Shown here piece by piece: positions 34,335 to 46,196 of a stretch of 64,000 bases of DNA. This DNA comes from Rotaria macrura (lineage: Eukaryota > Rotifera > Eurotatoria > Philodinida > Philodinidae), in contig OENT01000049.1 of NCBI GenBank assembly GCA_900239685.1, positions 1 to 64,000 of the forward strand. Direction: 5' to 3'. The position numbers were made by a program, and so were the translations under genes. Every line of letters starts with the position of its first letter. The stretch's first letter is position 1. The notes under the pieces are model-generated. The model worked only from the letters and a program-made list of their open reading frames with translations. It ran no database searches and had not been told where the DNA came from.

Positions 34335-36344
34335 TAAGTTTGTTTTTCTTTAAGTTAAGCACGACTGGAGATGCTCGATGAGAGCTAAAAAAGCAAATAG
34401 TACGCTAGAAATTTACTGGATAGGATGGAAAATTCTGTATACGTGGTGACGAAATTGTTCTAATCTTGAAATATTACTATTCCTATGTCCTAAGTTTATA
34501 TTGAATCAATCGATAGTTGGTGACAGTTAATCGATCTTTGCTTCTATCTACGGATTAGTTACATATTGGTAAGGACATGCGAATGATAGCGAAATTGGAA
34601 ATTAGTACTGTTTTCACCAAATATTAATTACAACCAATAAAACTGAGCGAACGCTTTTAATACAACTTTATACCAAATAATTCCTACACAAAATATCCTC
34701 TTGAAACTTTGATATTCGAAGCTACACGTAGTTTACATTAGATGAATTAGAATAATTGATTCTCGCATTTTTTTTCTAATAAACATTTCGACATACTATC
34801 ACTTCATTTAGTATTCAATTCAATTTGAAAACGCCCTCTGTAGTTAGTTTCTGGCTTCTGATTCGTCCATAATTCTACTCAACTCACAATTCGATGAGAC
34901 GAGTTGCCATATTATGAAAAAAAACAGAGTTTCCTGTTTGATCTGTGGTCTTGTGTAATCAATTGGCTTAGTATCATAGATTTGTTTCTCAGCTACACTT
35001 CGTATATACACACGCACTAGGAATTAAGATTCTAATTTATTTTCAATTAAAAACCGCTAACTTAGAAACGTGCTAAAGGATTTTGGGTGTATTAATAAAA
35101 AATAATATAGATGTCGCTAATTTTGCAAAAGTCACTAAAGAGGCCCAGCATGGTAGTGATACATGGAATGGCTATCTTGCATACAGGTTATTCCTTATGC
35201 GCTTTTGTCTTAAAATGAGTCTTGATCTTTAAGTTTGTAGTTTGTTGTTTATAGTACAGCTATAGTTGGACTTTTACCAACCAATCTTTCAATTGTAATT
35301 TATGCATAAATTTCAAAAAAATTGTTTTCAATGTAAAACAGTTTTATTTCCTATTTCACTTGAAATAAAATGTAATTTTTTCTTATTCATCTCTCGTTTA
35401 ACAGCGTTATGATATCACTCAAGGTTTTAGACATGAACCCAGATGGGTAACCTTACAAAAATCATAGATCAGTTCATCCTTTCTTTGAAAATATTTCTTG
35501 TGGGTAAAATTGTTTTTTCCATGAGAGAATAATGAAAATATAATTGTTTAAAAATTTGTATTATAAAAATTAAAGCCAAGATTATCAGCAGCGATTGATG
35601 CTAAACTCTTGGAAAAAATTCAAAGATCCAAAAAAGAACAATAATGCCACATAAACACTGTCATATTCTTTCTGATAGTTGATCTTTCTTTAAAACGCGT
35701 TACGCTGTGTGTAACCTCAATCACGATGAGTCTTTTATGCAAAAAAAAGATTCACCCAACGTATCTATTTTTTCTTATCACCAAATTGAAATTGCATTAG
35801 ATTTAAATTAGATTTAATATACAGAAAGCGTGTGTATTTCTTAATGCATAAGTGTGCTGAATCATTGTAGTTTTAGAATTGGCGACTGAGTCATCGAATA
35901 CTAGACCATGGATCAGTTCATCTTCGAGAACAGATTTCATGATATCAGCATAAATGTGAATCAGCATTCCATACATTTTATTTTTATTGTTTCCACACAC
36001 AGGTATTTTCTATGGATATATTTTTTATAATTATCGATAAAATTTTGCGTAATCTAGATCAAGTCACCCAGTTGCACCCGGATTCATCATGGAAGAAACA
36101 AAATTATGAATCGACACTGTAAAGCGTTTTCCGTGATAGGAGCGTTTCACAGAATTGTACTGAATGTTTTTGTTTTGTTTTTGTGGTTTCCAAAGAATGA
36201 TTCGACTTTTTCTTTAAATAGGTTTTTTATTCAGACTAATTTCAATTTTTTTTTATTGACAACACTTTTCAAGACAAACGTATTTCTCCTATTTTATTTT
36301 AGATATTTATACTAATACACAAATTTTATTTTTTATTTGAAACA
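34335..36344. other. Intergenic, upstream of the Rabex-5 gene
   Basis: AT-rich with no supported gene. An 65-codon minus-strand ATG frame at 35803-36000 is unrecognised. Confidence 0.4.
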
Positions 36345-39307
36345 ATGCTCAATTCACAATCGACAGAAACAGTAAATGCCCGATCGGAGGGTGAATTTTG
36401 TAGAAATGCATGCGGCTTTTATGGAAATAAAATATGGGATGGGTTCTGTAGTAAATGCTATCGAGAAGTTTATCAACAAGCTAAACAAATTCAACAAACA
36501 TATGATGGAAAATTACAGTAAGAAGATCAATGAACTTGAAAATATTTTGCTTAATTATATTCTAACATCAAGTATAAAAAGGAATGAAAGCATGAACACT
36601 AATATATTACTGTGAAGATAAAGCTTCCGCAACTAGACCTCGAATACGACACTCTTGTTGACAATTGAGCAACGCAATTTTACATCTTGTTTTGTTCTAG
36701 AACTGTTTACTCATCTTTCAAAAATTTAAAACTGTTGTTGAATGATTTTATTTTGACTGTCGGTGATAGATAATTAGATTTAAAAGTTTCTAGACGTTGA
36801 TCGACGCGAGTAGAGATACGTTTTTAGTCTTTTTCTATCAAACATAAGAATTTTGTTTGTTACTGATAGTTGACTTTTAAAACCATCAATGTCTTCATCG
36901 AGAGCCTTTTCATATTGAGAATTGAAAGTTAATAAAATATTTTGAATATCTATGGAGTGAAAAGTATAAGTTCATTTGATATTCTTTTTTTGGAATGAAT
37001 CTTGTGACCTACTCTGACCATGTTGAAGTATTTCTATAGATCGGCTGTTGTATACTAGAATCAACATTTGTCTATTGGATTTCTAAATTCGGCTTTGTGT
37101 TTCTGAGATATGTTGTCCTAACTCTACAATTTAATTAAGAGTATGGTGAAACACAAGTGAAATAGACGGTCAAATTATCATTCAGTAATGAATCTCTCTT
37201 TGTTTTCTTATTGTAGTACGCCGGTAGTCGATTCAACACCACCGTTATCGCCATCGTTTTCTAATCTTCATGAAAAACGTCGTCCGAATATCACTATGCC
37301 GAATCCCATACGACAAATGGTTAATCGAGCTGGTAATCTTCGTTGTATGTATTCAACATATGCGTTACTGTTGTTTGACGGCTTGAATAATCCGATTCTA
37401 TTTTCGTAGCTTCAAGTAATTCAGTAATCTCAGCGTTAATAAATGATGAACAAGCATCAGAAAATGAAATAGCAAGTAAACATTTAGATGTCATGAGTAC
37501 AGACGATGCACGCGTTGATATAAAATCGCAAGTTAAAACATTTGCGAATAGTTTTCATAAAAAATGTTCTAATAAAAATGTTTATCTCGATACGCTCATA
37601 CAAGAATATGGAACATTTAAAGATACAATGAAGAAAAGAATACAAATTAATTCCATCTATCGAGGTAAAACATGAATGACAGAAAGAATTTCACGACAGT
37701 TTTCATTTACATCTATGCTACATTTTCATTTCATATCCAGATGAAAATGAAGATTTAATTCATCGTGTTCGTGATTATGTTGAAAGTATTATTTTTTCGA
37801 AAGATTATCCATTAATATTCAATCGTATCGCCACTGAATGTGAAGAACAAGATTTATCTATACAAAATCGAATATCGTCACTTCATTGGGTAACACCGAC
37901 TATGTTAGATGCTGTTCTCAATGAAGATATTTCCAATATTCGGGAAACAATTTATAAAGCTATGAATGGTAAATATCTTAGTTTATTCATTAAACTAGAT
38001 CACTAGAGCCTTTGCTTAAAACGACATTAATTCGAACAGTCTGTCTGGTGATCTTCGAAATGAGTAGAGCTGCGAAAGTTTCAAATCAACAAACTCTATT
38101 CAGATGTTGCCTCGATTTTCCAGTTTTCAAGAACAATCAATATATTTAGTGAAATAAAAATCCAGGATTGTCTCTTAAAGCAACTGCAAATCAATATTAA
38201 TCTCGAGTGCTGAGTTCTACACAATGTAAGATCTTAAAGTCGCCCTATGAATACTATCTCGTTGTGCTACTTCGCAGAAAAAATATGCTTTAACCTTTAA
38301 AAGTTGTCTATCATAAGAAATGTGAAAATTTCTTTTCCATAAAAAAAACGAGTTCGAACATCTTGTATTTCTTAAGGACATTGAGTTTTGTTCCAAAAAG
38401 AATTGCTCATGTATAATTGGAAATATATCGACTCTCGGCAATATATTGAAACCATTTGAGCATATGAATGAACATATTTCAATGAGAATTACCAATACTA
38501 GATTGAATATCGATGAGGAATCCATTTATTTCTATGTTAATTAGCTTTGATTGAACTTGATGCTAAAACAACTCCACAAGGAAAAATTCATTCAATAATG
38601 GAATGTAAATCTTATATTGAACAAGCTTTACAATCAAATAGTGGAATAACAATAAATGCGGATTGTTTTCTTCCGGCACTTATCTATGTCGTATTAAAGG
38701 CTAAACCACCTAGGTTGCATTCAAATATACAATTTCTAAGTCATTTTTCTCAACCAAATGGCGAACAACTTTATTATCTTGCTAATCTCGTACGTTCAGA
38801 AAGTCAAAGACAAACTATTATGAAAAATCATTTTTGTTTTGTTTTCCCTTTCGTGTTTAGGATTCAGCAGTTCGTTTTATTGGACTCCTAGAAGCTGAAC
38901 ATCTTGGCTTATCATCAAATGATTTCTCTTTATATATGCGTGGTGAACCCGTTTTACCATCGAAATTTGTTTCTCTGTTTGATTATCCACTAGAAAACGA
39001 TTTAAATATTCAACAGTTAAGAAAAATGTTCGTACAATCAGATGAAATTGAACATAACTGTGAAAAATTTCATGAAAATATTCAAGATTTCAATCGACAT
39101 TTAGCACAATCAGTAGCAGACATAAATGAATTATTAAATGGTTCATACAAACGCTTCTCGTGTTTTGAACGAGTCCCACAATCAAATAATCATGAAAGCA
39201 ATGACAAACAAGTTATTGATAGCTTAGATCAATCAAGAACAGATCATCGCCATTTACAAGAATCTTTAGCACCTGAACATGTCGTACAGCAGAACATTGG
39301 ACAATGA
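36345..39307 (+). CDS. RABGEF1: Rab5 GDP/GTP exchange factor (Rabex-5 homologue)
   Basis: Exons 36345-36517, 37217-37344, 37410-37664, 37741-37968, 38545-38789 and 38861-39307; introns 699, 65, 76, 576 and 71 bp, all GT..AG. The model closes to 491 aa, the length of human RABGEF1. An A20-type zinc finger sits at 19-38 (C19, C23, C35, C38: [21 protein letters not shown]), which binds ubiquitin in the family. A helical linker follows, then a VPS9 domain at about 230-355: [27 protein letters not shown] (D301, P305), [14 protein letters not shown] and EQLYYLANL. Rabex-5 loads GTP onto Rab5 at early endosomes. The position corresponding to the conserved Thr of YYxTN is Ala (A341). The C-terminal about 110 residues are coiled-coil-like and may bind a Rabaptin-like partner. 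Confidence 0.93.
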
Positions 39308-41667
39308 TACGCACAGCTTCAGCATTTGATCAGTCGAACATTTCGCATAGAGATCTGCACGATCGTTGAAAAGTTAAAGGACTATCGTCTTCATTGTCAT
39401 TCAGAAAAGTCGGTATTTTGACAAAGAATCGGTGTTGTTTTCTTCAAATAATCAAGCTGTGACAGATAAAATGATTTACATAGTTCAACATGACAAGCGA
39501 ATATTTGTAATTAATGTACTCAAACCTAGTAGATTTTTTTCTCAGATAACAGGTCTTCCCTATTATATTCATAAAGGATATCATATGCGTACTTCTTTTG
39601 TATTGTCACTTTCATATGTCTTGATGTATGATCTCTACAAAGATGAATATATTGCTATATATATATATACAATTGTCATAATAGTGAACTTTATCAATTT
39701 TTCAATAAAGTCAGTTTAGGATATTTTCGTCTTGGTCACACTTCATAATCACCGATGTATTTCGATGACACTGAAGAAAGTAAATAAAATGTATCATTAG
39801 AAAAATCATGTAATCTTGCTGTATCGTACAACCAAAAAATCAAGATATATTTTGCATGAGGACGGAGCAATGTGACACCAAAATTTTGCAGATCTCTATT
39901 CTATTTGTGTATTTTAAATGCAACAGCGTTTACCTTCTTACATCTGTTTACTTTTTGTTTTGTGGCTTTTTGGTATTGTGTATTTTATGGGTTTTTTTTT
40001 TCGATGTAGTAATAAATACGATAGAATAATATTCGTTTTTCTTCATTACTTTTCTATAAAAATTTTTAACCGATTATTTGAAATCAATATTCAATATTCC
40101 TAAGGCTCATTAAGATTTTAAAAGATGTGGAGATCTAGCAACAACATAATTATTTATTGAGATGATCGCTGAAATCATTTTCATTTCTGAAGGTAAATAC
40201 TCTTTTGAATGTTGGGACGTATCACTGCCATAAGCGTATGGTTGAATCGAGTTACAGGCTCAATGTTGCAGGACGTCCGTCACAGATTGAACCAATCCGG
40301 TCACTAATATTGGACACCAAGAGTCCAACAGTAATTTTAACCCTTAAATGCCGAATATCCCTGCGAAGGGATTTCAGAGCCATTTCAATAAAATCCACTA
40401 AAAGACTCTATTTTCAAGCACCGACATTTTTCTGAACTAACATGACGTTGATAATTACACAGAAGAGAGACTGCCATTTTCAAGTGAGTCTTTGATCGAA
40501 CAGTCAATTTTTCACGACTCGTGATCTTTTGAATATCTCTATTCTATTCTGAAGTTCTTTTTATTCATATGATTAACGTGTGCCTTTGTGTTTGTAAGCG
40601 ATATTGTACGCTGAGTAATTCTAGAAGAAGAAGAAGAAGATAGTTCGTTTTAACAAGTGTATCAACATATTGAGAGTCCATTGACTCTACTTTTTTGGTT
40701 GTCTTTCGTCTATTACAAGAAAAACTCCTTTCAACTTTGAAGGGTGAAGATTGATAGTCAAACGTACTTGTTCTAGATCGAATGCTTGATTTAAGTTTCC
40801 CAGACTGTCCTCATGTTAATCTTCTACTAATCAAACTATAATCATCTTTTAGTCTTACGAAGAATTTTATTAGATCTAATTAGATTCGATGGACATTCAT
40901 GGCATACGATCTCTTTATCGACGAATAACTTTTCTATAATTTAATTTGAGTTTAAATATCTTCGACGAAGTTCGAAGATGTTCATAAGACTTTGAAAATT
41001 CGCTATCGTTAAAAATTTACTTATGTTCAGTGCACTATAATTAGTCATTTTTATCAATAAGGTATTAACAGTTGACAGAAACTAAAACTATGATGTATTA
41101 AAAACATGAGATTCCATCATGCATCTACAGACAGATTTTTGGATTGATTTTCTCTAGAGTTATTAAACATTATTCACATTCTATGAATTTCATTGTCAAC
41201 AATTATAATCCATCATCATGATCAGGGAAGCAAATTTTTTTTGATCATTTAATTGAATTAATTAGTTAACATACCACTTTCTGCAGGATAATCTTATGCA
41301 TTTTTCATACGTTGATTATGATTTAAGTATCATTGTTATTCATTTGGATGCATAGTAATTATTTTGGGCATTCTTTTAAAATGATTAAATTGATAATTTA
41401 TTTATCTTTTGATTCTAACAAACAACTTCAATAGTTTATTGTTGATATTATTGTTCTACGTGGTGCACAGTGTTTTATTTACTCATTAGAAATTATAGAG
41501 ATCGTGTTTCAACATTTCATTCTTCTATGAAATTTGATCTTTGCTGATGTTTATCAATCATTCGTTTAACAAGAGTAATTCTATCTAAATAACACTGGCC
41601 TGTTTTGTTTCGTTATTTTCATCAGAGTACATTCGAAACTTCATTTTTCGCTAAAGTAAACGCTGCA
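39308..41667. other. Intergenic between Rabex-5 and DNase I genes
   Basis: AT-rich. It contains a TA run at about 39655-39672 and a (GAA)n run at about 40622-40641. The frames at 39432-39719, 39918-40103 and 40205-40435 are not recognised and are probably chance. Confidence 0.45.
40622..40641 (+). repeat. (GAA)n microsatellite
   Basis: About six GAA units in a row within intergenic DNA. Confidence 0.8.
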
Positions 41668-42540
41668 ATGTACCATTACGTTCGATTCACTTTGATATTC
41701 ATTTTATATGATCTCATTCATAGTTCTGATCATTTATCAATCAAATCTCAATCGTCAAATATTAAAATCGGTTCATTTAATTTACGTCGATATTCTTTAG
41801 CTAAAGCCACATCGAAAAATTTAACAAATACGTATATACCGAAAATTCTTCAACGATTCGATGTTATTTTTCTTCAAGAAATCATTGATACATCGCATGA
41901 CAATCGTGTTGTTAATCTGCTTCTAAATTATGTTAATAAAAAGTCAAGATCAAAAAAATATGAAGCTATTATATCGCCACCACTTGGCTCAACATCTTAT
42001 AAAGAACGTTTAGTGTATTTCTATAATAGCAAAATGTCGAGAATCAAAATCCTTTCATCCTACGTTTACAATGGATCTGTCAGTAAACTGTTTGAACGAC
42101 AACCATTTATTCTTCACATAGAATTATTATCGTTCGGAAAAATCATATTCATTGGTGCACATCTTAAACCTGATACAGTTTATGAAGAATTTCGTCATTT
42201 ACGTACAGTTATTAATGAATTCAAAGAAAAATCTTCTATCATATTACTAGGTGATTTTAATGCCGATTGTTCATATTTAAATAATGCCAAGAAGAAAGAA
42301 ATACGACGTACCTATTTCAATGAATTCGAATGGTTAATTGATGACCGAACTGAAACTAATCTTCTTGAATCATGTTCATATGATAGAATAATTGTTTCAT
42401 CAGGTATGAATCAATGGAAAAAAATCAATTGGAAAGCAAAGACTAATGGAACATTTCCATTCGATAAAAAATTCAAATTAACAAAACAATCAGCTTTACA
42501 AATCAGTGATCATTATCCTGTTGAAGTTGATATTTATTAA
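41668..42540 (+). CDS. Secreted DNase I-like endonuclease
   Basis: An intronless 290-aa protein from the ATG at 41668; the open frame upstream has no ATG. A hydrophobic N-terminus (MYHYVRFTLIFILYDLIHS) is a likely signal peptide, so the enzyme is exported or lysosomal. The endonuclease/exonuclease/phosphatase fold of DNase I is clear: IGSFNLRR, FLQEI (E71), SYKERLVYFYN, GAHLKPD (H165), GDFNADCSYL (D196, N198), SCSYDRIIV (D239) and ISDHYPVEV (D281, H282). These match the catalytic and metal-binding residues of mammalian DNase I, including the two His and the Cys201-Cys236 pair of the structural disulfide. The small second disulfide of bovine DNase I is absent. It cuts DNA with Ca/Mg and may digest food or environmental DNA. 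A polyadenylation signal lies near 42622. Confidence 0.92.
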   Translation: MYHYVRFTLIFILYDLIHSSDHLSIKSQSSNIKIGSFNLRRYSLAKATSKNLTNTYIPKILQRFDVIFLQEIIDTSHDNRVVNLLLNYVNKKSRSKKYEAIISPPLGSTSYKERLVYFYNSKMSRIKILSSYVYNGSVSKLFERQPFILHIELLSFGKIIFIGAHLKPDTVYEEFRHLRTVINEFKEKSSIILLGDFNADCSYLNNAKKKEIRRTYFNEFEWLIDDRTETNLLESCSYDRIIVSSGMNQWKKINWKAKTNGTFPFDKKFKLTKQSALQISDHYPVEVDIY

Positions 42541-44571
42541 AACAATAGTTAAACACGAGACATTTATATTAGCTTTTGTTTGATGAAAAGAATACAATCG
42601 CATCACATAAATTTTCTTTTATAAATAAAACCATTGCTATTCTATGAAGTATTGACTGCTCCAAATTAGCAATCAGCATTGTTGACTTTCAAAATCTTCA
42701 ATTGTGATCGTTACTCATCTCGAAAACTACTTGTGCATAAATCACAGAACAAATGAAAATCTCTTTATTCAAAAGAAAAAGTGAATATTGATGAAATGTG
42801 GTCAAAACTCATCATCATCATCTCAAGTTTGATTTATGAAAAATGATAGTTGACGAATTGTTCTGATGTTTGCATTTCGGAAGTGAGAAGTATTCCTAAC
42901 TTTAACTTTATGCTTGTTCATAGATGTTCCGAATTTTTTACTTTGACAAGAATCTAGTTAATGAAACGTGAAATTCTCCCATGGCGTAGACTGAATGTTA
43001 AGAGGTGCATTATTTATCTAATTTATTATTAATATGTTTTCCATGCGCCGTTTCTTTGTTTGTCGATTAAAATAGTGGGTGAATTCTTGAAATTGAACCC
43101 ACAATGATGTTTTTTCCAATGGCTTCTACTATTCTCAATCAACTCAATAGTCTAAATGCTAAATTCTACGATGGTTTACTTTTGAATAAATATAACTAAT
43201 TACGTTTTTCTTTGTTGTTTCTAAAAATATGAGAGTTAATTTTTCTTCTTGTGACTAAAGAAATTTCATAATACCTTTGAACAAGTTCCATTTGTATTTC
43301 GATTCCGTTTTTTAAGAGATCTTAGAAAGAGTCTTCGATCAAACCTATCAGGTTTGCTAAAGTCATCTACTCGAAGAAAAAAGATTTTAAAACATTCATC
43401 ATTCTGCTTCGTAACATCAATTATAATTAGTTACCGTGTTGACATATTTGATTTCATTTTTTGTTGTACATATTCGTGGACGAAATATACTTTGTTCTTT
43501 CATACATGATGATAAAGCTTAAACCGAATTTAAACTCTGACTTGTTTCTTCACTAATACATTTTCATGTAGACCATTATGTTTATTGAAGTTTTTAAGAT
43601 ATTGAAATGTACCAAAAAGAATCACATATAGTGCTTAAATTCTTCAAGTACATCAAATACTTGAAGATGGGTGTTTGTTGAATAAATTGAACGTAAAAAA
43701 AAGTATATCATAGTATGTTTTGATGTACGAACTAGAATGATTCTATTAAATATAAAAGTATAGGATATGCAACATGAGAACAATAGTGGAACAACTTGCA
43801 TGGTAAGAGAAAATATTTGAAAGGAAAACGGTGAAGTTATATTTAAATATATGCTGATTAAAGAACTGAAATCAAATTTTCATGAGAACTGCTTTGTAGA
43901 TGAGTTAAATTTTATAGAAAAAAGAAAGAAAAAGAACAGAAAACGTTTCAATCAAGAATTCGAAAGCTGACAAGTTTATTCTCTTAATGACACTGATTAC
44001 TTCAACATCCAGAGATGTTCTTGATGAGTATAGAAACAACACGGTGTTTATTGATGATGCTGCACTACTGCTCAAAGTAGAAATAATATATAAAATCAAT
44101 GTTAAACATTCTTGTTCATCGACTTACATTTCTGTCCATTAAGTTGGAATAAAAAGAGAAATATTTCATGTTTGTAGCATTTTCTATGTTCCATCAGTCG
44201 AGACCATCAAGTCCATTTGCAAAACAATCTCTCAGATTCGATCGACTTCTACTTAAAAATCTCACGCATGGGACTTGAATCTAATATTAGGAATCTGTCG
44301 AGTGTGAGTAGAGAAAATCTGAAAATCTACAATTTCTTTCGACGAATAATTGAGTTCGAAATGTATAACTATTCAGCCTAGGTCAAAGTTTGAATCGAAA
44401 CAATATAAATACATGTGTATATATCGATTTATTTAAGAACTAAATTCAACCAAAACAACATCAATAAAGTCAATTATGGCTTCATTTAAATAGAAAATAA
44501 ATTGAGAAATATTTGTGTGAAGAAAAACAATTATTTATTGGTCGATACTATGTAATGTTAAGAGGACTGTT
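42541..44571. other. Intergenic, convergent gene ends
   Basis: About 2 kb between the 3' ends of the DNase I gene and the lectin-receptor gene. AT-rich, no coding or repeat signal recognised. Confidence 0.45.
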
Positions 44572-46196
44572 TTAATTCGCATTTGTATTTTTCATTTGTA
44601 TCGAATCTCTTGTTAAATTTAGACTTATGGGATGAAATGGTTTGGGTTTTAATTGTTCTTGTAATTGCTGTGTCCAACTAACCATTGCATCCATGGGAGC
44701 TTTTGCTCGTGATGTTGCTTTGTTTTGTTCAACTAAATCAACAGCATAGATACGTTTTTCTTCTAATGCTTTCTCTTTTTGTTTTGCTAAAACAGCTGAA
44801 GCAAATGATTGAATATGTGCATTGTCCGGTGTTTTATTCTGACTTAATGATTTGTATCCATTCGATTGAGAACTCAACGGGATGTCAGCACCCAATTGCT
44901 CTGGATTCCAAATTGTATTCATAATTTGATAATTAGTAACTTTCCCTGTCGTTGTAGTAGGTTTTACGATTTGTTTCGTTTCTAGTTTATTTTCACTTTG
45001 TGATGAATCAATTACACGAACATTATTCGCATCAGAATTCTCCTCTTCATCGTCATTGTCAGAATTAGAACAACATTTAAAACGAAACCATGGACATCCA
45101 ATAGCAGTCACAATCTCATCCCATGGTAAATCCGATAATGTTAATAGTCCAACTAAACTACAGACAACACCGAACACAGTCCAAAAAGCAGTCAAACGTT
45201 GATTTCTTGTTGGATCTTGATCAACTACAAATGAAAAACAACGATTAGAAGAAAAAAACTTCTCGAACTGATATTCTTTTTTAAAATACGTGTTTCACAA
45301 TTACGTCCATTGAAAAATATATTCGAACAGTCACATGTGTAATTATCAAGACCATCAATACAATTTCCACCATGTTGACATGGTGACGATAAGCATTCAT
45401 CTATTTGACTTTCACATAATGCACCAGTAAATCCTGGTGCACAAAGACAAAGTTCTCGACCAATATTTAAATAACATGTGGCATTATTTTGACATGAATT
45501 ATTTGTATTACATCGCTCTACAATTAAAATACTATGAACTTGAAAGTTCTAAGTAAAGAAAAAAGGAATGAAACCTTGGTATTCACAAATAAATGATGCG
45601 TTTCTCTTATTGACATCATCAATAATATTATAAGTATTTTGAGCTGCATTGAATATCATTTGATAATATGATCCATTATGATTGATTGCTTGATCACTTA
45701 CATTGAAGTACCACATTATAGTTTGATTTGACCAACTCCATGTCGATGTCGCAGAAACACCATCGATCCAAAATCGACCCTGTATGGTCCAAGCTAACAA
45801 GAACAAAATAAACAGATATAATCACAAACTGAAAAAAAATGACAAATCTTGTTCATCCAATAAAGAACTAACCTTTCATCCAGAAAAGCAATGATTTCGT
45901 TTCCGTAGCTGATTCCAATGATAGTAGATGAGTAATAGAACCTGTTTTATTACTTTTCAAAGATTCGATATCATCGATACAAGTTTGTCGAGCAGTAGAC
46001 CATGTCGAATTTGCTAAATTATTCACTCTATAACATCCATTGAATATAGAATTGTAAGATTCAGGACAAACTATTGTTTCACTCGTATGAAGTAAAATGA
46101 TTAGTAAATTTCCAATTAAGAAAAATGACTACAATGACAAGAAAGTCATTGAATGTATTTTTTCAAACTTAATCGATAGCCTACCAAGAATGACAT
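44572..46196 (-). CDS. C-type lectin / double EGF transmembrane receptor
   Basis: Minus-strand exons: 46196-46185 (only four codons), 46128-45873, 45793-45575, 45517-45290 and 45224-44572. The introns are 56, 79, 57 and 65 bp. The model closes to 455 aa. A signal peptide ([20 protein letters not shown]) is assembled across the first intron. A C-type lectin-like domain spans about 25-162 ([33 protein letters not shown], then NASFICEY). It lacks an EPN or QPD sugar motif, so calcium-dependent sugar binding is doubtful. Two EGF-like repeats follow (165-200; 203-237, the second starting [14 protein letters not shown], calcium-binding type), then a membrane segment at about 250-270 and a 185-residue cytoplasmic tail. 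The tail has a CC pair, an acidic patch ([10 protein letters not shown]) and no kinase. It is probably an adhesion or recognition receptor; the ligand is unknown. Confidence 0.88.
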
